64,000 bases of DNA from Symbiodinium natans (lineage: Eukaryota; Sar; Dinophyceae; Suessiales; Symbiodiniaceae). Position 1 is the stretch's first letter, and the number at the start of each line of letters is the position of its first letter. The position numbers and the translations under genes are program-made. Below are positions 23,507-36,700 of the stretch, in pieces. Location: positions 404,463 through 468,462 of the forward strand of contig CAJNDS010002076.1 of NCBI GenBank assembly GCA_905221605.1, in the 5' to 3' direction. Under the pieces are notes generated by a model. That model saw only the letters and a program-made list of their open reading frames with translations, was not told the origin of the DNA and searched no databases.

Positions 23507-24436
23507 TGTGGGGCTGTCTTCGTCAAGGGCTTTGCTTTCCTGCTTGTGGTTGTAGGATCGGATGGGGTGTTCTTTTTCTGGCACTAAGGCAGGGAATTGC
23601 TTTTGCTGGGGTGCCATTTGCATGGCAAGGGCAAGGGCTGAACATCGAGGGGCAGGGAACTGCATTGTTCCAGATGTGCCCTCGCGACAGAAGAGATTCT
23701 ACGTCTGTACACCTTTTACCGACTCTGCAAAAGTCCTGAAACGATAGCCATCCTCGGCTCCGAGCCCAGCCCAGCACGCTTCAGGTCCGGTGCCACTCTT
23801 CTGGACTTACCCAAAGCCCCGAAGAACGCCTTCACCTTCATGTGGCCAGGATCCCTACGCATAGGTGTCCGTGGCCAGGAGTTTAGGGCGGTGTTTGGGA
23901 AGACTGGAGCTCGGTGGACATGAGCTCGGTGGCTTCAGTGACTTCGAGTCTGAAAACGGTGCATATGCAGGCTTCGGGACGTAGCCCCCATGGCCTTCTT
24001 AATCTAAGATGGGTCCCTTTACTGTAACCTGACCTGTCAATTCTACGGACACAACACACGGGGGGCCTCGAATGGGAATCCGCCAAGGTCTCCACAGGGT
24101 TCGGCGTTGGTGACGATTGCGCCGGGCGGAAAGAGCTTGCAGGAGGGTGGAGTGGTACTTAGGGTCGGTGCCGTTGGATATGTCCCTGGGCCCCACAACA
24201 AATTCAAAGGAACCTGAATCTAGAGGCCCATATGGTTAGTATGTAGCTTCGCGCATCAAACCCCGAGCCCTGTACTTCTAAGGGCCTTAAGCCCCAACGG
24301 TGAACATCCAAGAGCACCCCAAACTCCCAGAACGCACAGCAGTCCAACCCCGAACGTTCTAAAGCCTAAACGCTTCACACTCCTCAGCCCTGAGCCCCAA
24401 GCCCTCAGCCCCGATCCCCTGAACCTCTGAGCCCCC

Positions 24437-27400
24437 AGGAGGCCAACGTGCACGTTTGGCGCCGCGCCGGGGCGGAGGGTCCCGGTGCGGGTGCTGGCGA
24501 GGGTGGGGACTACGAGCTGCAGGCGGGCTTATTGGCGATTGGGAGATTTTAAGTGAGTGAGGGGTTTGGGTGACTGGTTTGCAGGGGATGTTACAGGCCG
24601 AAGGTGGCGCGGTCATGACCAGTCTGGGTAAGAGGAGCACTTTAAAGGCCCACAAGCGTTCCTTGAGCATCAATGTCTGAGAGCACCACTCTGCCTGCTC
24701 CAAAATTGACGAGACTTCCTAGCCTGCAAGCCCGAGAAGCGGAAAATGCGGAAAAAGACTGTAGACTACCCAAAAGATGAAAGGGGAGCTTTAACAGAGT
24801 TGCAGGATTGCGCGTCATCAATCCGTGACTTCGTTCAGGCTGAGCAGTAGTTTTTAAGGGCCGGAGTTCATGTATCGCGAAAGACGCAAGGCATCTTTCT
24901 GCCACCCGAAGCTGGAGAAGGACAAGAAGGCGTCGGCGGCCACTGACAGCTTGTAGCAGGGCCAGAATGTGCCACAGAAAGTGTGCCTGGAAGAATTGAG
25001 GGCGAGGGATGCGCACATTGATCATTGGGATTTCAGTCACATGGCCATAAAGACACGGCGCAGTCAGGGAATCCAAAGCTGTGGAATCCTGTGGAAGCCT
25101 GAACACGACCCTCACAGCGTGAGGTGCTGCAATGGACCGCAGATGAGAACCTGTGCGCCAGGCTCACGCCGGAAGGCTCGAAGCTGCAGTGCTTTCTTTC
25201 TCCTCTGTTATCGAAGGAGTCTAAGCTTGATAGGCGGCTCGGAAATGCATCTGACATGTTTTTTGGAAGTGGAAGTTGGGACTGGGCCTGTGAACGGAAC
25301 ACCCAGCACATGTCCTGTAGACCTTCATCCAGTGGAAATGTCTCTGGTGTGCTGGCCACGGAAGAGGTGGTTAGGGACCATGTCAATCACACACTCGGGA
25401 TCCCATGTTGCACTTCCGCCTGCCCGCCGCACTCCAAACCCCCGCAGACTGGAAAAATGATCGCAGATGAACAAGTAATGCATCTGAAATAAGTGACCTG
25501 CTAGTTCCAATAGCAACATACCCACCAAGTTAACTGAGCCTCAGGGAAAATCATCCTCTACGACGGTGCCAACCTGGGGGTGGATCATCTCATCGAGTTG
25601 GCGGCGTGGAGCCCGGGTTCAGCAAAAGAAAGACTTAGGGTACGACAAATGCCCCCTTGAAAGTTTGAGGTGTCCTTCGATTGTTTAGGTTCACGCATCG
25701 GAGCCCTGCAGGCTCCGAATCGTGGGAGTATCAGAACGAAACGAGGCTAGAAATCGAAACCGTTGCGATTTCACGGGCCAATTACGATCAGCCCGATTCA
25801 GGCTCGCTTTCTGCCCTGACGTCTGTTGTTCCAGAATCATGGCTAGGGGGGTTGGGCTTGAGGGGTGCGAGGGCGGGCTCAGAGCTACTACTGGTATGTA
25901 GCCGCAATGTAGCCTTTGTTTTGCCTTCTGGAGTAGCATCAAAGGTTGAGGCTGCGGTTCGGGAGAAGAGAGGTTCTCGTGAAAGCTTTTCTAGAGCTTT
26001 CGTGGGAAGTTTGTAGCATCGTTTTATTTCGTCATTGATATTATATGATCACTTGCTGTATGTTGAATTTGTTAGTATATGAGTTATATGATTGTAATGC
26101 CTCCCTTCCCTCCCCTCTTCCCTGAGCCGTTTTGAGCCCTGGGGCCGACGGGTTTCTGGTGCGCCAGAGGTCCAAAACGTGGCAGGCTTCGAGTTTGCAT
26201 CCATGACGGCCGCGGCCTCAGTTACCAAGAAATTAGAGCAGAAATTAGAGCAATTTATAGCGAAACTTCGCTCTTAGCCGAATGCTACAAGCTCAATGCC
26301 GAAAGCCGCCCCAAGGGCTCGGAAGAGTGCTTCGCGCGCTTGGCACTCTTCGTCGCGGACCAGCGGGATGACCTGCAGCGGGTCGTGGGCCCTGCGGAGG
26401 CAGGGGTGCTCACGAAGGCTTGTGTAGGCCGTGCAGGCTTTGGTGTGGCTAGCGCTTAATTGTGTGGCGAAAGCTCGCGGAGTCAGGCGGATATACACAC
26501 ATTTTGTGTATGTACATGTACAAGTATATGTATATGTAGATATGTACAAATTTACATACATACGCCTACAGATAATAACTACTTGAGTGCAGCAGACATT
26601 TTTGCCTGGGGGTTGGTGGGAGGGTGCGGGGGAGCCAAGTGGTCCCCAATGTACAGAGTTGTACAAGTTTTGGAAATCAAGTTTTCGTACTGGCGGCACA
26701 GCTGCTCTCTCAGAATCGTAGACGACGGGGTGACAAGAGGCTGCTGAGGCACCGGACAAGCGAGATGTTGGTCCTCTCTGCACAGCTGCACCTTGTAACA
26801 TGAAGTATTACTTAGAGGCAAAAAATCGGGCTGAAGGCTTTTGAGTGCCGATGGGCAGATTGCAACAAGCTGAGTGCTCGGAACCAGATTGTCCAAAACG
26901 CTTGATGTTCTCAGATGTTCTCTGCCCAGAGGCTGGCCAAAACTCAGTAGCTTCTCAGGATCTAGGTTGCAAGGCAGACGATGGAGTGCTGAGCACGGCA
27001 TCTGTACAACACGCCGAGCAATGAGCAAACAGTCAAGTATCCGGGCCAGGTCTCCATTCTCGAGTCCGGGGCTGAAGCAGCTCTAAGCAGTATGCAGGGA
27101 ATTGGGAGCTTTTCAGGGTTCAGGACCGTTGCTGGGGTGCTGAAGGACTTGTGCTGCCATTCACCCAGCCACGTGGGCCCCTCACCTCGCTTTGAGTGGT
27201 AGTCCTTGATCTGGAGACCTCTCCAGAGAGCGCCACAACCCTGCAAGCAGCCATCAAAATCCACGATGGACCCCAAGCCCGAAACCCCGAAGCACTGCCC
27301 CTAAACTCCATAACTTACAACGAGAGCCTGACTCAGGCTCAGCGTGGATGAAGAGGGCATACACGCAACGCCCTGCGCGAAGATGAGCTTTGCTGGCGCT

Positions 27401-30400
27401 GTTGATGTGGGGACTTAATTGCCTCATGTCACTGTCAACAGCGTAAGTACCAGCACTGCATGCATTGCACCAACAATCCTCGAACTCGGCCCGCTTTGAG
27501 CCTTTTCTCAGATGACCGCAACTCTTTGCGAAGAGTCCGCCGCTCCATGTGACAGGTGTGACGTGTGGACAGGCGAGACCCGCGGATTTGCCCCATACCC
27601 CCATTGTATAAGCCTCCTAAGACCCAGCTGCAAGCCCCTTTCCAGATGTCGTCCGAGCAACCTCTGCTGAAGTTTCGCCCAAGCAGAGAAGTTCTTGCGG
27701 AGAGATCACACGGAACATTTTCCGATTACAACCAATGACAAACGCTGAAGCCCTTAAGCCCCGAGTTCTCCCTGCCGCAGGTGGCCGACCTGTTGTGGAA
27801 CAACACGGGAAGCTGCCTGCCCTGGGCTTAGTCTTAGTTCAACTCACCATGTTTCAGATCTTGGGTTCAGGAGAACAGACCCGGAAAGTTGTGGTCGTTG
27901 GCGGTGGGCCCTGAATCCTAAACAGCCTAAAGCCCAAACATGCACAAACCCTGGCGGAGCTTTATTTGCAGAACCCTTGGGGCAACCAGGATCGCCCACT
28001 GCCAGACGGAGGTGGATGAGACAGGCGGGGGGTTTGAGACAAACCTCAACCTCCATTTATGGGGGCTTGGGTTTAGGGTTGCAGGGTTCAGGGTTTAGGG
28101 TTTAGGGGGCTCAGTGTACCCAAAAGGGCAACCGCAATTGAGAGAACTGCCCATGTCATCCATCGTCGTCGTAGCTCGCACTCCTTTGCACCCTTCTCCC
28201 CGCCTTCCCACGAGCCGCAGGTCAGAGCTACTATGGCGGGTCACGGCTGGCCTTCATGCCCGGGGCTGCAGGGTAAACCCCGCAAAAAACCAGGGTCTTC
28301 CGCTCTCATGACTCAGGTCGCGTGCGGGGGAGGTCAGGAAGGATTTGACAGATGAAGAGTGCCAGGGCGGCTGCGTCCAGGCCGGGACGGTCTTCACAGT
28401 TCCGAAGCACTCAGCGACGCTTCTGATCGCGGGGTTTGCGATCCCTCCTCTTGCGTGCTCCAGGTCTGTTCCGAGCGAGTTGCAGACCCCATGTAGTCTA
28501 CACTAGGCTCATGTCGCTATAGTCACTACTGTAGAATGTACCTGCGCAACACCTGTGTTACTGTAGCTGGCCGGCAGGCTGTGTCGTGGAGCCCGACACG
28601 CGACGAGTTCATCCTCATCTCAGGCCTTTGGTTTGGACCCCTCCCAGCCCAGCTGAATTTGCTCAGCCTAATTGTATTTGGCAGAGTCGTGACGAGCCGA
28701 GTTGCATTGCTTTCACTGCGTCGGCTGGAAACACTGGCAAGGCTTCCAGCCTGCCAAAGCCACGCTTTACGTCTGGGACGAGAAGCCCGCCTCAGGGGGA
28801 GGGTCATTGAGACTTGATTAGGGTCATTGAGACTTGATTTGAGGGGTTTCATCTCAGGGTCTGTAGGACTTGTGGGGCCCTCGGTTTTCGGAGCGTGCTG
28901 CTTTGCAGAAAAGCTGCTTGGCAACCAACCATTCTTGCAGCCGCCAGCTCTTTTGTCACTACCGCCAACATCCGCCAACTAGGCACATACCCCGGACAGG
29001 CCCTTCACCGCGCCCCAAACAAAGCATTCCTTCGCAGGGCCAAGAAGGTGTCCTCGAAGAAGACGTTGCTGGAGAAGGCCTCAATAGCCCAAAGACTTTG
29101 AACCTAAGCCCCAGCGTTGCGAATTTTCATGTTTGGAGCACTGACAGGAGAGACATGGAAATCAAGGAATGTTGCGGCGCGAAATGGTGCAAGTCAGGAT
29201 GATACGGCAAGAAACTGTAGTGCAAAGCATGAAAATGCAAGGTAGGCAGGTAAGACGGGGGTAACGGAACGTACAGTGGTGGTGTGTTTTCGTGTATGTA
29301 CTTGTGTATGCGCAAGTGTCCGAGCCATGTGCGTAGGTATGTACGTGTGTATGTGTGCACGTCGTGACATGTCTTGTCCTTCTTCGAGTTCTTCAATATT
29401 CTGCTAAGCATGGTTGAGCCTGCATCAAGACTCCTAGGAGCTCAAGAAAAGTCATCCCCGAAGCAACAGGCGCACAGGAACACCATCCGCTACAACTCCT
29501 TCGGTTCCCTGGTTTGCCTCGCTGGCTTCGGGAACCTGGCACACGCCTCGGAGCCGGTGTTGCCAGAGCATATGCCCTCGTGCAGTTCTGGGATTGAGCG
29601 TTACATGACTGTTACATGAAAGGAACGCCTGAGGTACTTAATTCTTCTCTTCCATCTTCAGAGGACGAACAGGAGCCCTAAACTTTGAGCACTTTTTGCC
29701 CCAAGAGCCCTAGAATTGTTTTGACGTCGCTCAAAAGGCTGAACCCCCAACATGAAAAGCACGGCATGACATAGCACTACCAAAGGCTGGCGGCGTGGAC
29801 TTTTTCGGCCGGGAGCTTGGACCAAGTGAAGGGGCGGGGCGTGAAATGCAGAATCAACCTCTCTGACACGAGGTTCACACATAACACGTCATAGCACCAA
29901 ACTCCGAGTTCTAGAAATGTCCGAGGCCGCGAAGAGGATGATTACGTTCACGTGTCGAGTTGCACCGCCAACTGCACGGTCTCAGCAGAGCTGGGGCCCA
30001 AGATATGGAGCCGCACTGCGCTTGAAGTCAAGGTTAAGTTGGCCCGGTTGGCCCCACCCTTGTTTGCAACTCTGACTATGAAATCACATTTCTCTGCACT
30101 GCCCACAAGGCGGTGCATGTCCACCATCCTTGAATGGATGACCACCATTCCGAGGTGGGCTCCAGATGGGCGCCATTTCTTGACGGCGGTGCTCGCACCG
30201 CGCATGCGAGTGCGGGATCCTGGAGGAGTTTGGTCAGAGGCTGTGCATGTTTCCGCGGAACCTGTTAATAGCTTCTGCGGGCCCTATATTGCTCCTTCAG
30301 CGTAGACTTCCAGAATACCCGGTAATCGGCCCTACAACCCCTCAACCGCTCTCCAAGGTGGACAACGGAATCAGCGTTTGGCATGCCCTAAGCGGCTCCA

Positions 30401-30424
30401 AGGTGTGCACGACTCCGTTTGAGG
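24437..30424 (+). CDS. EIF2A: Eukaryotic translation initiation factor 2A (eIF2A), split exons
   Basis: WD40-propeller factor that can deliver initiator tRNA to the 40S subunit in the cytosol. Exons, all +: 24437-24530 (EANVHVWRRAGAEG), 25124-25175 (VLQWTADENLCARL), 25545-25621 (IILYDGANLGVDHLIELAAW), about 26291-26423 (FARLALFVADQRDD; LTKAC), 27781-27818 (VADLLWNNTGSC), 27972-28024 (IAHCQTEVDETG), 28221-28272 (QSYYGGSRLAFMPG), 28578-28623 (AVSWSPTRDEFILIS), 28742-28784 (FQPAKATLYVWDE), 29478-29538 (SLVCLAGFGNL), about 29934-29989 (CTANCTVSAE), 30155-30209 (WAPDGRHFLTAVLAPRMR), 30358-about 30424 (VDNGISVWHALSG). Family landmarks W-x-x-DE-x-x-CAR, VD-x-TG-x-SYYG, PAKAT, AGFGNL and WxPDG…APR-x-R…DNG-x-x-xWH appear in the right order. 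Most junctions agree in phase; GC donors dominate. The C-terminal Lys-rich tail was not located. Exons before 25.1 kb are less certain. Confidence 0.9.
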
Positions 30425-32993
30425 AGCGGGGACGGAAAGGCTGCACACTCTTACGGTTTTCAGGCCCTAGGTGTCGCTAGCATTCGACTTGAAACTATCA
30501 ACCGTCAACGTCACAGAGAGATCACGTTGATTCTTTCAGGGGCATTTGGCACTGAGCCTAGAGGGTGCTCGGTCTCTGCTGGCAGAAGCTTGCGATCGAT
30601 CGAGAGCTTAAGTCGGTTTAGGAGATTTGGGATTTAGGGTTCTTTAAAGCCCAAGTCCTGAATGGTTCGTTGAGTGTTCAGCACGGGCGCTGCGGGATGT
30701 CTTTGCATTTCGGGGTGCAGAGCCCCTATGGAGGAAGGAACCCTCCGTGCACTACATGTGTCACAACAGGTAGGTACCTGATTTGGAACAAGCCTCTGCG
30801 GCGTCCCACGGTGGGCGCCACTTCTTCGTTCACGAGGAATACCGAACCGATGCCCCTGTCGAGTTCCAAGTCCCTGTTGGATATGCCACGGACCTGACAC
30901 CAAGTTGCATGATTATCACACGCACACGCACACACACCGTGAATTAACGAGTTAGATATTCTACTTATCTCGTTGCTTTGGAAGATCTTGAGGTTATGTG
31001 AACTACCAGCTTTACTTCTTGGACCTGGGCCCACGAAGTTAGAGGGCTGTGTGGGACGTGAAAATCCTTCTGCCTTCTTAAAGGGAACCTTACACCCCAA
31101 ACCTCAACCCTAAACCCTCAACCCTAAACCCTAAACCCCTAAACCTCCCCCCCCCCCACGCGCAACCTCGCAGAGGAGCTCTTTGATGTTCAGCCGCGCG
31201 CTCGAAAGCTCCAAGAAAGCTCCAAAGTGGGGTCCCGGTTGCCGGACATCCTATGCTACCCCTATGCTGCCCTAAGCCCGTTGTGGTAGGCTCCCAACAT
31301 AGTAGGTGATTGTGGAGTCTGGTAGGGCCTCGAATGTAGGCTCCTGCGTGAAGAATGCAGTTGCTTCATAGGTCCCAGGTTCGGTGCGTAGATTTCTTCG
31401 GTTCAGTGTGCATGTCATCACAGTCTTGTCGTGAGGTAATGGAAGTCTGAGGACGCGACCACATCCCAAAGCATCCCCTTCCCAACAAGTCCAGCAAAAC
31501 CACCACACCGGAATGTTGCCGTAAACCGAACTGGAACTCGATCCTGAGAGCCCTGCCCCCCTCAATCCTGGATCGTCAACGTGAAGCATCCCAAACCCCA
31601 TTTGTTGAGGTGGCGGCCTCTCCCAGATTCGAAGTACACGGATATCACAAGGGACGAGATCGTCACTGCATCAAAGGAACATGGGAGTTTCCGAAGACAC
31701 AGTACTTCCAGATCCGAAATGTAGGGTTTTTGTGTTTTCGTATGTGCTCAGGAACTGTTTTCTGGTTTCGGCGATTTGCTGTCGGCAATGTTCACGATTC
31801 GATGACAAAAAACACATTGTTTCGCAGGGGGACCTCCCCTGTGAAGTCAAGGTTGTCGGGCTATTCAGGATCTTGCGACTGAGGGGTCCGCGATAAGGTT
31901 TTCTGGACATCTTAAGAATATTTTCGTGTGGCTACTTAAGGCACCCCTTCCGGGGGGGTGCCGAGGGAGTGGCCCCCTTCTGAAACCAGGGGGGGGGTAT
32001 CCCAACATTATCCGACGTCGGCTGTAAGCATGGCGCAGCTGTTGAGACCGCTTCCTTGTAGTCGACCTTCTAGCAGACCTAGAGACGACGAGAATATAAA
32101 TCACAAAGCCCGGGCTGAGCTCTTCCGCGGGCAATGGTGCCTTGTAGCATGCATCAAGGAGCTCACCCAAACTCCAATGTCCAAAATGAGTGCCCTTGTC
32201 GCAGGAAGACGCCAAGAACGTCGTTGAAGCCGGGGCACAAAAGAAGCAGGCCACCGAAGCTCGAATCGACGGGACAACCCCAAGATTCGGATGGCAGTTG
32301 ATAGCCCCAGCATGCTGGTCGCCAAGAGGATGACAAGTCCCTCCCGCCCCCCGCCCTCCAACAGATCGCTGTTTCCAGGCTTACCGACCACCAAAGGCTC
32401 GTGGCGAGACCTCCAATATGGTCAGGGCCCTGCTCGGATTCGTCTTCTGGGCTTTCTGGGGCTTTGGCCGAGGGTATGCAAGTCTCAGGGCTTATGGGGC
32501 TTTGGATTGTAGGGCTCTGTTTTCGGGACTGGTTGTAGGTGCCCAGAATCGATGACAAAGCCAAAGGCCTCCAGGGATGCAGTGCCTCGGCCACGTTGTG
32601 GAAACCAGTTCATTGCAAGATCTCCACAAGCTGCTCTTTAGCTGCTATATAGCCACGGCTCAAACGAGCTGGCGCGTTGTTTGTCCACTCCCTGCCATCA
32701 GATGCTGCTTTGTGTATGCCCCGTCAAGTCTTGCAATCGCCATCCGTACCTTCCCATCGCGCTGTGGTGCAACGAAGGCAAAGCCAACAGAGCCACAAAG
32801 CGACACACCTTTGGAACTTAGAAGTCGATGCACGGTGTATGCTATAAACATAAAGCACAGCCCCATCAAGTTGCAATGTTTACTGTCCATCTACAGCTGC
32901 CAACTCCTGAAAAGCATCCCCCAGCCGGGCCCTTTGAGGAACTCTTCCTCAACCTTGTGTTGTTCGGGTGTTTTCATTGCCATGAACGTCCAG
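30425..32993 (+). other. No confident gene; repeat copy and coding-like fragments
   Basis: Contains degenerate AACCCT motifs (31095-31150) and copy 2 of dispersed repeat A (31825-31985). The missing eIF2A C-terminus may be here, but I could not recognise it. Confidence 0.4.
31825..31985. repeat. Dispersed repeat A, copy 2, with terminal hairpin
   Basis: Core similar to 15915-16145 (roughly 70 percent by eye over about 75 bp), then a strong hairpin GGCACCCC-TTCC-GGGGGGGTGCC near 31950-31972, paralleling the CACCAGC/GCTGGTG hairpin of copy 1. Confidence 0.6.
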
Positions 32994-33108
32994 AATTTTG
33001 CCGGAGGAAAGAACACCCTAAAGGAACCCCGAACCGACATCGAGGTTGCGCAGATGATGCGAGGTGAGGTGGCTGCACCGGAAGATGCCCCGTCCCGAGT
33101 AGTTTTGG
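32994..33108 (+). CDS. Putative exon, unidentified
   Basis: Frame NFAGGKNTLKEPRTDIEVAQ then MMRG and, if read on, EVAAPEDAPSR; a GT donor could end it at 33063. Good codon bias, no family recognised. Confidence 0.45.
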
Positions 33109-33342
33109 AAACCCAGGGCTCCTAGGGCCTTCGTAATTTGAGGCTGTGGCGTCTCTAGCAAGGCTTCGGTTTCGAGTTGGGAGGAGGACTTGAAACACCT
33201 GAGCCATGCTGAACTTTCACAAGTTTGCTTGTATTTGCACGTTCGCTGTAGTCACTGTGGCCCTTGGCACGTTTGGTTAGGATGGGGGCCATTCCTGTGG
33301 CTGGCTATTGCAGGTCCGATTGAGTTTCATAATCTGGGGGTT

Positions 33343-33421
33343 TACGAGATGAGGGACACCTTAGTGGGGTCCTTATTATAAGGGGATCCTACTATTTGGG
33401 GTCTGTTTTAGGGTCCCCTAT
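33343..33421. repeat. Dispersed repeat B, copy 1
   Basis: Closely similar to 56853-56924: both read …G.ACCTT.GTG.GGTCCT.AT.A…AGGGGA.CCT…TTGGGG(G)TC…TTTAGG. Internally it contains AGGGGTCC/GGATCCT-like dyad symmetry. Confidence 0.6.
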
Positions 33422-33739
33422 TTCCGTAAACCCCAATGTTTCCAGGGGCTGGAAACTCACGACTCTCTGCTTCATAAGGTTGCAGCTCGTGTCGCATTGC
33501 CTGCTACAGTTTCAAGTGGCAGACCCACACTATGTCGCATGCTTTCGTGCCTGCTCTTCCCAGACTCGACTGACTAGCAAGCCTTCGCCTTTCAACCTCT
33601 AGCTGAAACCCGAAACCCTGAAAGGGTTTTGGGGTTCTTTAGACTCCTAGACTGCAACAAGGACCGCCGCACAAGGAAGGCGCGACAGCAGCGGCCGTGG
33701 CCCCAGAAAGCCATATGATCATGTGGAGGAAATTCGAGG

Positions 33740-33790
33740 CCACTGTGAAGTTTAGGGTTTCTCGAGCACTGTGAAGTTTAGGGTTTCTCG
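33740..33790 (+). repeat. 25-bp tandem duplication carrying a TTTAGGG motif
   Basis: CACTGTGAAGTTTAGGGTTT plus CTCG(AG) occurs twice in direct succession. Confidence 0.85.
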
Positions 33791-33799
33791 CTTGCCCCG

Positions 33800-36700
33800 A
33801 GATATTCAAGCCTGCCTCCATAAAATGAAAACGCTTTCCGGCAGAGAGCACACGGTGATACCGTGCTGCAGCCCAGCAGCCCTCGAAAGCGAGAGCGCAC
33901 CACCTGTAAAGCCTAAACCCTACGTCTGAATATATGGGAAAAGCAGAGAAGAGAGTGCTGATGGCCATGAACCTCGAAGCCACAACAGCCCGAGCCCCAC
34001 TACGCGGAGGACCAAGGAAGAAGAAGCCACTGGTCCAGACGACTCAAAGGAGGCCCGCAACGAGAAGCAAATAGCGAGAGAAAATGAGAGAAAGAGATTG
34101 TAGGTCTACCCGGTCCTAGCGTCCTTGCCCCGGGGAGAAGAAGACGAATCATTTGGAATGGCCTGACGGTTTTGGAGCTGTTGGGGGTTTGGGTCTGTTG
34201 GTTTGTAGGGCTAGGTGGGGCTGTTGGGGCTTCATCGTGCCAGTGGAATTCAGAGTCCGATCCGGGTGTTGGTTGCAAAGGAGGCCTGCAGAGCTTTGAC
34301 GGGTGCGGGGTGGGGGGCTGCAACTTGCATGCTGTTGAGAGGGTGTGAGTTGGTTGAAGTTTAGAGAGTCTACCAAAACCTTCAAGCCAACCCTCCGTAT
34401 CCAAAAGTCCCCTCATGTCCTGCTGAAACCCTCAAGCAAGATGAGACTTTGAATGCCATGTGCTTTGACAAGCCAGCATCTCTGCACCTTGGCGCACCAG
34501 GACCAGCAGTCGGACTCGCCACCCTCACGGCCGCCACCCCCGGAGGCACTAGGAAGGGCCTGTCTCGGCCCGCTCAGCGCTGTTTAGCCTACTGAAGCTT
34601 ACTTCGAGCCTGCCTAGTGGCCTACTGGGGCTCATCGCATGCCAGCTTCTACTATAGATGAAGGAGAGAGACCAGGTAGGGTGCGTGCATGGTGAGGCTT
34701 GCTGTTCTCTTCTAAGCCTCGCGCAAGTAGCAAGGATTTCTGCAACCTTTCTCACAGCAAACCATGAAAGGCTGCTTGCGCATTTGTGAAAATATGAATG
34801 CACTGCAGGCACCACCCCCGCCGGCTGCCCGCCCCCCCACACAGGCGCAGACGGCGCAGGTGGCATCCGATTCTTTGAGATGTGTCTCGATTCGGCGACA
34901 GTCGGCAGTGCCAAAGTCAAGCGTGCGGAGTGGCCCGATGGCTCTTGAGCACTCAGAACTCAGCCACAGAATCAGTCAAGGGCTTAACATTGGCCATTCC
35001 ACCCAGAGCCACATGCACAAGTAGACCTGCCAGGCCCAGCAGGCAGCACAGCAGGCCGGCAGGGTTGTTAAGCGGCTCCAGCGAATTCTTCTTGTAGTCT
35101 GCCATGAGGCTTTCTTGCACTAACCGGCAGTTCCGCCTTTACTGTCCCAGAATTTGGCAATCCCAGGCGCTGTCAATTCTCCTACACAGATATGTGCACA
35201 CCTGAATCCCCAACCCCTTCTCACTTTCCGCACATGCCCTCTGTCTCTGTATTATACATATATATATATATATATACTGATATATATATATATATATACA
35301 CATATATAAACAATTATGTATGCATAGAAAATACATGTGTGTGTGTGTGTCTGTTTACATGTGCGTATATATATATATTATTTATTTAATTTATTTTTAC
35401 TTGCTTAGTGCTTATAGTTGTATTTCTATTTTTGTCAGCGTATGCATAAATTGTGTGAGCGAACGCGCACAGAGAGAGTGAGAGAGACACACGCAAACAC
35501 ACCAACACACAAACACTTGCAATGCAAATTGATCTGCTTGCTTCCCAAGAGACATGAAACGCGAACCGAGTGGCATCACAGAAACACGCAGATCAGGTGG
35601 CAAATGATCTCTTCACACGGTAAAGACCTTTCGGGCTTGCACAACGAGGATATCACAGGATCAAGAAAACCATATGCGGCTTGTGTGATAAGAATGTCAC
35701 GAGCAAACTTTCGCAGGTGCAGGCGGTTGAACACACCACCCTTCCCCAAGGCACAGATGAGTCATGTGCTACGAAGCCAAGTCGCACATGTGAACAAAGA
35801 ACATGGACTGAAATCTCCAGTAGCAACACCCCTGCAAACAGGGGGACTCCGAAGCTGGAAGCCAGAATTGGTTTTGCCAGCAAAGTGCGCAGCACCTAAA
35901 ATCTAACGCACTCCCTCGGAAGAGCGACGGGTTAGTGGTGAAGGTCGCACGGCATGGGTCATCGTCTGTAAAACTTGGGCTGGAGGATCGTCTTGTTTGG
36001 GGCTTGGACTGACCTAAGGTGCCATACCGTACAGGTCTGCCCCACAGAGGTCTCTTGCGATCGTCAGCTTAGGTACGAAACTGAAGTTTGAGGTCTGGAC
36101 GGAACTGAGATATTGACCGAAAATGCTGTTGGGTGCGCGGCTGTATAAGCTGACCTCTGACAACCCCGTGCGTCGCACCTTGATTTGAAGTTCACCTTTT
36201 GCTTGAATCTAGCCAAAAGACGGCAGGTCGAGGCTAGCAGCGCATCATACTCGCTAAAGTGGACGAACCTTCCCGCCATCAATGGTCGGAAAATCCAGTT
36301 CTGAATCCCAACTCAACCATGGCAATCTCCTTCGCGGCAAAAAAAACAATTTTCGCTTGCACCGATCCAGCGAGCGCAGACGGCCACGGCGGAAGGCACT
36401 CTCAATTCAAGACGTGGCCACGGGCCGTGAGAAAACTTTTTAAAGGGCGCTGCTGAAAAAGAGGTCTGTGAAAGCTGCACGGATCGAGCGAACGCCCACG
36501 CCCCCGTAAGTGCATCTGGTAGAGCAAGAGCCGCATATTTGGGCGGAAATGGCACAACGTTTAAGACGTGCACCGAGCCGAGCACCGAGTCACACCAGAT
36601 AGGAAATGAGCCCGATTTTGGAGCAAAGGGGGTCAACGAGTAGTTGTGGGGTCGTCTTTGCCGTACCTGCACCAACAAAGGTCGCACGAGATTCACACAC

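Noticed and set aside
28145-28190. Candidate eIF2A exon MSSIVVVARTP
   Set aside because: It looked like the strand before the VDxTG motif, but exon 27972-28024 (IAHCQTEVDETG) supplies that region and joins both neighbours in phase, while this one cannot join 28221 in frame.
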